This document shows positions 9,901-21,900 of a DNA stretch of 64,000 nucleotides, piece after piece. How positions within the stretch are numbered: position 1 is the first letter of the stretch; every line of letters begins with the position of its first letter. Under the pieces are notes generated by a model. The model was not told the DNA's origin, searched no databases, and worked only from the letters and a program-made list of their open reading frames with translations. The stretch is from Stagnimonas sp. (lineage in GTDB: Bacteria > Pseudomonadota > Gammaproteobacteria > Nevskiales > Nevskiaceae): contig JAUYNO010000094.1 in NCBI GenBank assembly GCA_030696045.1, positions 1 through 64,000 on the forward strand, read 5' to 3'. Made by a program: the position numbers and the translations under genes.

Positions 9901-12900
9901 CTTGGGTGCCTCGAACTCCACCGTCCACAGGTGGGCGCCGCTGACCAGGCGGTACTTCAGGTGCATCTCGAAGTAGTTGTCGATGGCCTCGCCATTGGCG
10001 CGGCGCGCTGGCTGCCACTGGCCATCGCGCTCGGTTTCCAGCACCACCACCGGCGAATCCACCACCGGGTCGCCGCCTTCCCAGGCAAAGCTGGTCGCGG
10101 CGAAGCGCTCGATGTCGGCAGGCTCGGTAACCAGGCGTCCGGGCTGCGGACTCGGGATCACCGGCGCCGCCGGCTGCTTGGAATAGATCAGCTCGTCGTA
10201 GAAATAGTTGACGGTGAACTCGTCGGCCGGCGCCGCTGCGTCGTCACGCAGCGCGCGCAGCAGCGCGCGGTTGACGTCGAGCAGGCGCTGGCCCTGGCGC
10301 CAGCCCCAGAAAGTGGTGGTGCCCTCGGTGCCGCCCATGGCCCAGTCGTCCTTCTCGGGCGCCAGGATGTAGCCGACGTGGTCCTGCGAATAGCCCCAGA
10401 TGAAGGTGTCCTCGCGGCGATAGCCTTCCTCGCCGGCGATGTCGAGCAGGCGCACGCCGTACTCGGTCAGCGGCTCGCCCGGCTGCGCCAGCAGGGTGAG
10501 GTCGCCGATCTTCACCGCCGTCAGGCGGGTGTCCTGCGGCACGAAGGCGCCGTTCTCGCCGACGCCGTTGTCGGCGAGGTCGATGGGGTCCGGCGGCGGT
10601 GCCGGCAGGCACTGCGGAATCTTGCTGGGCAGGCCGGTCTGGTCGTAGCCCGGAATGTCCTGCACGCCGCCGCCAACGAAAGGTGCGGCGATGTCGTTGC
10701 CGCACTGCGCCGCGCCCCAGGCATAGGGGTATTCGCCGTCGGCGTAGCCGAGCCGCTCGCGGTTGAGCACGATGCGCTGCGACACCGTGCGCAGGTCGGG
10801 CGCGGTCTGGAAGGCGCCGTTGGGGATCGCCGCGTACAGCGCCTGCACCTGCGGCGCGAACAGCTCGCCGAAGCTCTCGATGCGCTGCAGCTTGTTGTCG
10901 TTGTCGACTCCGCGCGGGCTGATGTTGCCGCCGGCGTTCTGCACCAGCATTGCCAGCGGCACCTGCAGCAGGCTCTCGGTGGCGCGCTCCATCGCCCCCG
11001 GCACGTCGCCGGAGAAGTACTGGTTCTCGACATCGAAGGCGATGCCGTGCACCGCGAAATTCATCACCACCGCCAGCGGCTCGCCGTTGGCGCGGTCGAT
11101 GCGCAGCAGGCCGAGCCGGCGCCGCACCTCGTCGTTGGCGCTCTGGCTGTAGCTGGGCAGCAGCGAGCGGCGGTAGCCATTCAGCTCGGTGTGGCCCTTG
11201 CGCGGGTGCTCGAAGCCCTCCTGGCCCATGACGTGGGCAATACGCGCCGGCTGCAGGTCGGCCAGCGCCCGCACCACGATGGCGCTGAGGTCCTGGACCA
11301 CGCGCTGGTAGACCTCGGGCTGGTAGGTGTCGATGGCCAGCCAGAAGTAGCGGATCGAGTGGTTGCCGATGGCGCCCGGACCGTCGTGGGTATGGGTGCC
11401 GGACATCACCAGGCCGTCGTGCAGGTCGATGCCGGTGTCGGTCTGCACCTGGGCGGCGACGTCCTGCACCAGCTCGTCGAGCATGCCGATGAAGTCGGTC
11501 TTCACCAGCACCACGGTGTCGTGGCCGTCGTTGAGCGCGACCGCCTTGGCGACCAGGGAGTCGTAGACGCCGCGCGAGGGCGGCGACCAGGTGGCATAGG
11601 GCGAATGCAGCTTGCGCAGCTCGTCCGGGATCGGCGCCAGCGGCAGGCCGTCGTGGTCCTGCGCGGTGGGCAGGAAGTCGATCAGCTCGTTGAAGAACAC
11701 GCTCGGGTCACCGCCGGCCATCGCCTCGGCGCCCGGTATGTATTCACCGCCCACCGGCGGCCGCAGATAGCCACCCAGCGGCGTGCCGACCGGGATGCGC
11801 ACCACGCCCTTGGCGATGCCGGCCTTGAGCGGCTGCGCCGGCGGCGTCAGCGGCGCCGGGTTCGGCCCTGGCGGCGGCAGGCTCAGGCCGGCGGCCGAGC
11901 CGGCGGCGGCGGTCGCCGAGGCCAGCGCGGTTTCGGCGGCTTCGTTGGCGCCGCCCTGGATCAGGGCCAGCGCGGTCTCGGCATCGCCCTCGGCGAGCGC
12001 GGCCAGCACCGCGCCGGCGGTGTCGCCGAAGCCGGTCAGCAAGGCCAGCAGGCCATCGAGCGGTCCCACGGCCGGCGGCGTGTAGTGGCCACCGGTGGCC
12101 GGGGCATCGCTCAGCACCACGGCCGGGCAGCCGGCGGCATCGCCCCGGTCGCTGGCCGGATCGACGCGCGCGGCGTCGATCAGGTGGCCGGCGGTGTCAC
12201 CGGCCGCAACCCCGGCCGTGCGCTGCAGGAAGTTGGACGCCTGGCAGCGCGCCTGCGGATCGCGGCGCGGACACTCGTGCGGATCGTCGCCATTGGCGCC
12301 GGGCGGCACATTGCCGATCGGCGGTGCCGGCGTGGTGTAGCCCTCGCAGCGGCGGTCGTTGGTGGACTGCCAGACTTCGTCGTAAGGCACCAGGGCCGAG
12401 CCCCGCGTGTGCTCGGGCTTGCGGTAGTCGAGCTTCTCGATCAGCGCGTACTCGGCACCATCGACCTCGGGCGCGCGGGCGGCGTCGATACGGAAATCAT
12501 CGACGCGGGCGCCGACGGTGCGGGCCATGACATCGGCGGTCCAGGTGCTGACCTGGTGATCGCCGAAGGCGGGGTGCAGCAGCACCTGGTTGTCGGGGCC
12601 GCCGAGCGCGGTGTTGTCGCTGAGGTGCGCGGCGTAGCCGTTGTTCTCGCTGCGATCCCACAGCATCTGCATCAGCGCAAAGTTGAGCGGCCGGTCGAGG
12701 TCGTTCGGATACGCCAGGTACAGCGGGATCGAATAGGTGGCGAAGTCGGTCGAGCGCGACAGCAGGGTCGAGTAGTTCATGCCCAGCACGCCGAGCACGC
12801 CACGGTTGATGTCCTTCGAGGCCGCGACCAGGGTGCCGCCGAGGATGCCGCCCTGCGAATTGCCGTGATAGAACACCTCACGACGGTCGAACACCGGCCG

Positions 12901-15900
12901 CCCCTGCACCTGGAAGGCCGGGTGCGCGGCGAAGCCATCCGGGTGCACCGCGAGGCGCGCCAGGAACATCTGGTTGAGCATGCCCTGCTGCGAGCCGTCC
13001 GGGATCACCGGGAAGTTCGACAGGTCCACCAGCACGCTGGCGACATTGGCGAGATCGCCGCTGGCGAAGCCGAACCAGTCCATCGCGCAGGTCATGAAGC
13101 CGTAGCGCTGACCGAAGTCGCTGGCCTGGCCATTGCCCTCGCCGTGGCCGCCGAGCAGGCCGTGGCCGTACAGGGTCGGGCGCACCGGCTTCACGTCGGC
13201 CGCGGTCGCAACTTCCATGCTGGCGTCGCCGCTGACGGCGCTGCGCGGGATGTTGCAGGTGAACACGGTCTTCAGATCGCCGCCGGGGCTGCGGTCCGGC
13301 AGGCCGTCGCCGTAGCGCAGGCCGGTCGGGTCTTCGGCATTGCTGGCGTCAGGCACCGGCGTCGCATTGTCGGCCGGGCTGTAGAACAGGCGGTTGGGCG
13401 GCAGGCTGCCGGCCGCGACCAGTTCGACGCCGTCGCCGGCGCTGGCCACGCCCGGAATGCCGCACTGGCCCTGCAGCGCGGTATTGCACTGGTCGGCGAG
13501 TGTTTTCAGCTGCGCCTGCAGCGCCGCCTGGTCGTCGGCCGGCGCCGGATCGGCGGGCACGACATAGCTCGGGATCGCCAGCGTGCCGCGAATGCGGCGC
13601 ACGGTCTTGCCCTCGGGGCCATCCGGGTTCTCGGTGATCTCGGTGATGCTGAAGTCCGGGGCGCGGCCGGCCGGGTAGCCGGGCTCGCCCGGGTTCGGCG
13701 CATCGGCCGGTTCGCCCAGTACGTTCTGGAAGGCGTCGTCGCGCATGTGTCGCAGGCGCGCGACCTCGTTGGCGGCGCTGCCGATGGTGAAGTCCCAGGC
13801 CAGGTAGAGGCTGTTATCGAGGGCGACGCCGACGTCGGGCCGCGCCAGCACCGGGAACACCTTTTCCTGCAGCTGGGCGCAGCGCTCCGCCACCGGCGGC
13901 AGCTGCGAGTACAGCGCGTCGCCGTCGCGGCAGACCTGGAAGCCGTGGCTGGCGGAAATGATCTGGCCGGCTTCGTTCTTGAGGCCGCGCAGCACCGCGA
14001 TGTAGCGATGGCCTTCGCGGAAATTCTTCGCCGCGCGCACGATCAGCGCCGGCTGCTTCGGGAACGGCGAGGCGACATCGGCCACCGCCGGCAGCAGCTG
14101 GCCGGCGTTGAGGTCGATCTCGGCCCACACCGGCTGGCGCTCGCCGGTCTCGGCGTCGATCACCAGGATCGGGGCCTCGGCGTCGGCGTAGCGGCGCAGG
14201 TCGGTCAGCGGCACCGCGCCCTGCACCGGGCCGAGCGGCTTGCCGGCGGCGTCCTTCACGGTCGCCAGGCCCGGCACATAGGTAATCAGCATGGCGCCGG
14301 GCGAGTAGCCGTCCTGGCGGTTCCACTCGGTGGGGTCGATGCCCTTGCCGAAGACATTGCGCGGCATCGCCAGCGGATTGAAGGCGACGCGACGGCCGCT
14401 GCCGCCCTGCTCCAGGCTCTGCGGGCTGCCGGCGGCGGCGGCGACCGTGAAGTGGTCGCTCGGGAACGGGTACAGGCAGTGCGCGGGGTCGAGCAGGTCG
14501 CAACCGCGCAGCAGGGCGTCGGCGGCGGCCGACAGCAGCTGGCTGTCGATGCCGGCGCCGGACAGGCCGCTGGCATCCGCCAGGGTGTCGATCAGGGCCT
14601 GCAGCGGTTCACCCGCCACCGGCACCCCGCTGGCGCAGCCGAGCAGGGGCGCGCACAGCGGCAGGCCGTCACCGCCGGCCACCGGCGGCGTGCCGCCGGT
14701 CTCGACCGCGTCGCGGACATCGGCCGCGAAGTCGGGCTTGCCATCGGCAGTCACGCCGTACAGCGGCAGCTGCAGCGCCGCTTCGACGTTGACCACCGGG
14801 ATCGACGCATCGCGCGAGAACGACAGCGGGTACTGCGGCGAATAGCCCAGCACCATCAGCGCCAGCGAGTCGCCCGGGGCCAGGCGCTCGGCGACACCGA
14901 CCAGGCTGAGCCCGGTGTGCTGGCCGAGGCCGCGCACCGGCAGCACCTGGTCGTCGATCAGCACGTAGTCAGCGCTGCCGGCCTTCTTCAGGCCCAGGCC
15001 GAGGAAGACGATGCTGTCGCAGCCCGTGCGCAGCGTCGGCAGCTGCGCCTCGGCGCAGGCCAGGTCGTTGGCCATCTGCGGCGTGCTGACGCTAACGCTG
15101 GCCTGCGGAATGCCGGCCAGCAGCAGGCCGCTGTCGGCGCTGACGGTGAGCAGCGGCACGATGCCCGGCCGGTCGGCCAGGGCCAGGTGCAGCTGCTGGG
15201 CGACCAGACCCTGCGGCACGGCGCTGGCGCTGGCGCTCGCGGCGAACCACTCGGCCTCCAGCGGCGGCGCCTGCTCGGGCGCGCGCGGCGCCAGGAACTT
15301 CGCGACCGGAATATCCACGGCATCGCCGTCGGCGAGCGAGATGCAGAGCGCATCCTCGGTGCCGCGCAGGATGCTGGCTGCGTCCTCGCCCTTCAGCTTC
15401 TCGCGGAACCACTCCAGCGTGGCATCACCGCGCTTGCGCTGGCCGCAGTCGTTGTTGCCGCCGGTGTTCTCGAAGTTGATCTGCGGGATCGGGGCGTTGA
15501 CGAAGCTGTTGAGGATGTGGCCGGACTGGTGGGTGATCAGGCGCACGTCGTCGCCGCGCGCGGCGAGACACTGGTAGTTCCACCAGGCGTCGTTGAAGTT
15601 GAACAGGGTGTCGCGCATGCCCTGCGACAGCAGCACCGGTATGCCGGGCTGACCGCTACGGGTATTGCCGCCGGGCGGGTCCTGTAACAAGCCACTGAGC
15701 ATCACATTGGGGTCGGCCAGGGCCGCGCCCAGGGCATAGGGCATGGTCGGCTGGTCGTTGAGACCGCACCAGTAGCTGGGGCTGTGGTAGCGGAACCACT
15801 CCAGCGCCTCGCGCGGGAACTCGCCGGTGGCGCTGGCGCGCGCCAGCGTCTCCATGATGTAGGGATCGAGGCCGCGCCCGGTCGGCGACTCGCCGTTCTG

Positions 15901-18900
15901 CAGGCCCGGCGCGTAGGAGCCGGCGGCACCGCCGGCGACCAGGAGCAGGTCCCAGCCGGTCTTGATGACGTCGCCGGGGTTGAGGCTCCAGCGCAGGTCG
16001 TGCCAGGTGATGTCCGGCGCCAGTGCGTCGAGACGGTTCTTGGCATCGACGTTCTGCAGCAGGAGCTGGTAGCCGCCGCCGTAGCTGCTGCCGATGGCGC
16101 CGGCCAGCAGGTTGACGCCGCCGGCCAGGCTCTTGGCATCGGCCGGACGTGCCGCGAACGGCTTGGTCAGCGCGCCCTCGTCGCGCCAGGCGAGGTAGTC
16201 GAGATTCTGCTCGGCCCAGTCGAGTACGGCGCTCAGGTCCTTGCCCTCGACATCCGGGTCCATCACGCGGATGGTGCCGGTGGAATCGCCGTGGCCGCGC
16301 TGGTCGATGCTGATGACCGTGAAGCCGGCGTTGCGGTAGTTGTCGTAGCCGGAGGTGTTGCGGCTGCCACCGAAGCCGTGACCGTGCAGCATCAGCGGAT
16401 GCGCGCCGTGGGCGCGCCGGGCGCAGTCGAACTGCTTGGGCTCCAGCACCTGGAAGCTGATCTGCTCGCCACTCTCGGACGGGATCAGCACCTGGTAGCT
16501 GCGGTTGCCGGCGAGGTTCTGCTTGGCATCGCAGGAGGCGTTGTCACTGAGCGGGCAGCCGCTCTCGCCGACCGTGCTGCCGGGCGGCGTGCTGGGGCAG
16601 GCGTCGCTGGCGTCGGGGATGCCGTCGCCGTCGCCGTCGCGCTGGCTGGCACCGCAGCCATTGCCGTTCGGGTCGTCGTTGGCGGGCGTGCTGGCGCACT
16701 GGTCGTTGAGGTTGGGCACGCCGTCGCCGTCATCGTCGGCACCGGCCTGTTCGACCGTGCAGCCGTTGGCGGGATCGACCGGCACCCCGGCCGGCGAAGC
16801 AGCGCAGCGGTCGCGGCTGTCGGGCACGCCGTCGGCGTCGCTGTCGGCGCCGCCATTGCCGGCCGGTGGCACCGCCGGACAGGGCTGGCCGTCGAACTCG
16901 ACCCCGAGGATGTCGATCAGCCGGCCGCCGGTACGCAGGAAGTGCGCTTTCTGGCAGCGGCCGGAGAATTTCTTGGCAGAGTCGTCGTGCGGATCGCGGC
17001 CCTCGCGCGGCGGGCGGTTGCCGAGCGGCGGGATCAGCGTGCGCTCGTCGTCCCAGACCACCATCGCGCCAGACGCCGCCTGCGCGGCATTGCCGTAGTC
17101 GAGGCGGTCGAGGCCGAGGTAGGGCAGGACATCGGGATGCCGCTTGGCCTGGCCGAGCTTCGCAGCAACGCGCGCCGTCATGCCGGCGTCGACCGGCACG
17201 CCCATGGTGCGCGCCATCACCTCGGCGCTCCACATCGTCACCTGGTGGTCGCCGAACTGCGGGTCAAGCTTGACGATCTTGTCGCTGCCGCCCATCGCCG
17301 AGTTGTCGGTGAGGTGGGCGGCGTAGGCGTTGTTCTCGCTGCGGTCCCAGACCATCTGGATCAGCGAGAAAGCGAGCTGGCGGTCGAGCGGATCAGTGTA
17401 GGCCGCATACAGCGGCAGCGCGTATTCGTCGAAGTCGGTGCTGCGGGTCAGCAGGGTCGAGTAGTTCATGCCCAGCGAGCCGAGCGCGCCGCGCTGCACG
17501 TCCTTGCTGGTGGCCATCACCACGCCGCCGAGGATGCCGCCCTGGCTGTTGCCGTCGTAGAACACCTCGCTGCGGTCGAACAGCGGCTTGCCGCCCTGCT
17601 GGAACGCGGTGTGGCCGGCGAAGCCGGCCGGGTCGCGCAGCAGGCGCGCCAGGAAGGCGAAGTTGACCATGCCCTGCTGCGAGGCATCGGGGATGGTCGG
17701 GAAGTTGGAAAGATCGATCAGGGCGGCAGCAACGTTGACCAGATCGCCGGTGGCGAAGCCGTAGAAATCGACCGCGCAGAACAGGTAGTTGTGCTCGCGC
17801 GACAGGTCGGGCACGCCGTCATAGGTCACCGCGACACGCGAATCGAGCAGGCCGTGGCCGTAGATGCCGGCGCGGGCCGGCTGGTCGGGCGTGGCCTGGG
17901 CCGGGATCTGGCAGATGTAGCGGGTGCTGAGCGTGCCATTGCGGTCCGGCAGGCCGTCGCCGTAGCGGGCCTGGTTGAGGCAGCCGCTGGTCGGGATCTG
18001 CTCCGGCGCCAGGCCGGCGCAGGGGTCGGCCAGAGCCGGCGTGTAGTTGAGCCGGTTGGGCGGCAGCGCGCCGCCCTGGAGAATGCCGGCGGCGTCGCGG
18101 AAGTCGGCGCAGCCGCTGCGCAGTTCTTCCGGGGCCTCGGCCGGCAGGCCGGCGCAGAAGGCGTCGAGCGCGGCCGACAGCTGCGGGTCTTCCAGCGGCG
18201 CGGCGTCGGCCGGCAGCAGGTAGCTGGGCACGGTGAGCGTGCCCTCGATGCGGCGGGCGATGCCGTTCTGCGGATGGTCGGTGACCTTGTCGACGGTGAA
18301 GGCGGGGGCATTGCAGGCCTTGCCCTCATCGGCCAGGGTGCAGTCGGCACCGGCGGTCTTGGCCAGGGTGGAAAAGGCGTCGTCGCGCATGTGGCGCAGA
18401 CGGCCGATCTGGTTGTTGGTGCTGGCGACGGTGAAGTCCCAGGCCAGGTACAGCGAGTCGTCGCGGGCGATACCGGCGGCATCGAGCACCGGGAACACCG
18501 CGCGCTCCAGCGCCTCGCAGCGCGCGGAGATCGGCGGCAGGGCCGAGACCAGGCCGTCGCGGCAGCCGGCGAACGGCGCCTGGGCGGCAATCGCGGCGCC
18601 GGCGCCGTCCTTCAGGCCCCGCAGCACCACGACATAGCGGCGACCTTCCTTCAGATTCTGGCCGGGGCGGATCAGCAGGGCGGCCTTGCCGCCGGCCGGA
18701 TTGTTGATCGGATCAAACGGCAGTTCGCCGGCCAGCGGCGCGGCATTGGGCAGCAGCAGCCCGGCATTGGCGTCGATCTCGGCCCAGGCCAGGGCCGGGC
18801 GCGGTGCGGCGGCTTCCGGCACCTGCGGCACTTCCAGCAACAGCACCGGCGCGTCGCTCTTGAGTGACAGGCCGAGATTGGCGACGCCGATCTGGCTGGC

Positions 18901-21900
18901 GTCGAGGCCGTAGGTCTGCTCCAGCGACAGGCCGGGGACATAGGTGCTGATCAGCGCACCCGGCGAATAGCCGTCGTTGCGGTTCCATTCCTCGGGGTCG
19001 ATGGGCTTGCCGGCGCTGTTGCGCGGCATCGCCAGCGGGCTGAAATTGATGCGCCGGCCGGTGCCGCCCTGGGCGGTGGACTGCGGGCTGTCCGCGCTGG
19101 CGGCGACCGTGAAGTGATCGTTGGGGAAGGGATAGAGGCAGTTGCTGGCGTCGAGCGGGTCGCAGCCGCGCAGCAGGGCATCGAGCGCCGGCTGGATCAG
19201 GCCGAGGTCGCCGGTGCCGGCGCCGCCACCGCTGCCGCCGGGGGTGCCGAATACCGCGCACAGCCCCGGGGGCGCCCCGGCTTCATCGCAGGGGCTGGCC
19301 AGCGGGGTCTGCGGATCGAGTTGGTCGCAGAAGCTGTGTGCTTCCGGCGGCAGATTGTCGCGGCACTGCTGCGCATAGGAGCGCTGGATGTAATCGACGC
19401 GGAAGAACACCTGCGACAGCAGGCACTGGCGCGAGGCCGGGTCCTCGGCACAGGCGGTCAGCGTCGGCGGCAGGTTGCGCGGGTCGGCGGCCGGGATGTC
19501 GAACAGCGGGTTGTAGCCCTGCAGGCGCAGCATCGGCGCGGTGAGCGGGCCGAGCGAGACGAATTCCTCGTAGCCGGTGCCCGGCGCCACGAAGCCGGCC
19601 TCCCCGGTGGGATCGACGTAGCTGAACTCTTCTTCGGGAAGGATGTAGCCGAAGGAGTTGTGGGTGAGGCCCATCAGCATCATGTTCGGCGTCGCCGCCA
19701 GGCCCCGGAGGTACTGGCCGAAGGTATTGGTGGCCTCGCCCGGGATGGTGACGATCTCCAGGCCATCGGCGGCGCCGCCGATGGTGATGCGGCTGACCGC
19801 CGTGCTGGCGGTGGCGGCGATCTGGGGGGCATTGGTCTGCTGCTCGACCAGCTCCGGCGGCAGGCCGGGGATGTCGGCCAGCTGCACCGGGGTGAAGGCG
19901 TAGTAGCGGTTGAAGGCACCGGCCGGCGCCGCCACCAGGAACAGCGGATTGGTGACCGGCAGCATCACCGTGGCGTGGCGCACTTCCAGCGTCGGCTTCA
20001 GCCGCAGCTTGCGCACTTCGGCCGGTTTCAGCAGCGAGAAGGCGCACTGCTGGGGATGCGCCGGATCGAGCAGGGTGAGCACGCTCTTGGCCAGGCAGTC
20101 GCCGCGGGCACGCGTCTTGGTGTAGTCGTCGGCGTTGGGGTCGGAATCGGGATAGCCCCCGGAGGCATCGGCGATGGGGCCGTTGTAGTAGACGGCGGTG
20201 GCGCCGAACACCGATTCCAGGCGGTCTTCCAGGCCCAGCGGATAGTCCGGGTGCGGCACCCGGCCGAGATCCGGCCCGTTCTTGATTTTCCCGGAATTGG
20301 TGCCGATGGCGGTGGGATGCGCGGCGTACTGCACCAGGGTGCCGAGCACGGCGCCCAGGCTGTCGCGCGCCTGCAGCACCGACAGCTGCGGGTCGGCGTC
20401 GGCGTCCGGGTCGGTGGCGCGCGGACGCCGGTAGTTGTTGAAGGCGCTGTCGCTGGCGGTGGCGTAGTCCAGATCGGCGGCGCGGGCGCTCAGCATCGCC
20501 GCCTTGGCGGCGGCGACGGCCTGCACCCGCAGCACGTTCTGCACCCAGTCCTGCGGCACGCCGCCCCAGAGCCCCTGGAGGTCGGCACCGGCATGGCTGT
20601 GGGTCTGGCCGATCAGGATGTTCTCGACCGGCACGCCGGTCTCGGCGGCGATGGCTTCGCTCAGGGTCTTCTGGATGACATTGCCGGCGCCGACGGCGTC
20701 GATGCTGAGGAACAGGGTCTGGGTGCCGGCACCGGTGGCGGCCGGCTGCGCCAGGTAGAAGGCGCGCAGCCAGGTGTATTCGCGCTCGGCATCGGTGCAG
20801 ACCGGCTTCAGGCCCTTGCAGTGGCTCGCGCGCCGGGCCGGTTCCTCGGAGATGTAGTCGTTGACCGGGCCCAGGGTCTCGATGGGCCCGAAGCCGAAGC
20901 CGCCGAGGTGGAACAGCTGCTGCACGGTCTGGCCGCCGAGGCGGGTCTCCTCCAGGCCGGCGATGTGGGCGTCGCTGGGGTTGATGCCGCGCTTGGCGGT
21001 GCCGGCGCAGAGCCGGCCGACGGCGCAGGCCTCGGCCATCACGCCGGAGTCGGTGACCGTCACCAGCACTTCGTCGCTGCCGCTGGCGCCGTCGTCGTCG
21101 GTGACCGTCAGGCGGAAGCGCAGGCTGGTGCTGGCGCTGACCTCGGGCGCGGTGAAGCCCAGGGTCGCGGTGTCGGCGCCACTCAGGCTCAGCGCCGGCC
21201 CGGTCAGCTGCGTCCACTGGTAGCTGGCGATGCTGCCGTCGCTGTCGCTGCCACTGCCGCTCAAGCTCACCGCGCTGCGCTCGGGCACGCTGCGGTCGGC
21301 ACCGGCATCGGCGGTGGGCGGCTGGTTGCCGCCGGCGACATCGTTGATGCGGATGCTGACGGTGTCGCTGGCACTGGCGCCGTCGTCGTCGGTGGCGCTC
21401 AGCTGCAGCAGCACTTCGGCACCGGCGGGGCCGACCTGCGGTGCGGTGAAACCAACCTGGGCGGTATCGGCGCCGCTCAGTACCACCGGCGGGCCGGAGA
21501 GCTGGCTCCAGGCCAGGCTGCGCACCTCGCCATCGGCATCGCTGGCACTACCAAGGACGGTGACCGCCGCGCCCTCGTCGACCGCGCGGTCGGCGCCGGC
21601 CGCGACCGCCGGTGGCTGGTTGGCCGCAGCCACGTCGCGCACGGTCACGCTGACGCTGTCGGGGGCGGAGTGGGCGCCAAGATCGTCGCTGACCACCAGC
21701 TCGAAGCGCAGCTGGCTGTCGGCGCTGACCTGCGGCGCAGTGAAGCGCGGCATCGCGGCGGCGGCATCGGAGAGCGCGACCGTGGGGCCGGCGGTCTGGG
21801 TCCACTGGTAGCCGCTGACCACGCCATCATCGTCATGTCCGGAGCCCAGCAACTGGCCTTCGGCGCCCTCTTGCAGGTCCAGGTCGGGGCCGGCGTCGGC

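Noticed and set aside
9169-15687. Long plus-strand ORF of 2172 aa
   Set aside because: It lies wholly antisense to the giant lipoprotein, has shadow-frame composition (Arg/Gly/Ala/His-rich) and no domain. High GC content removes stops from this frame.
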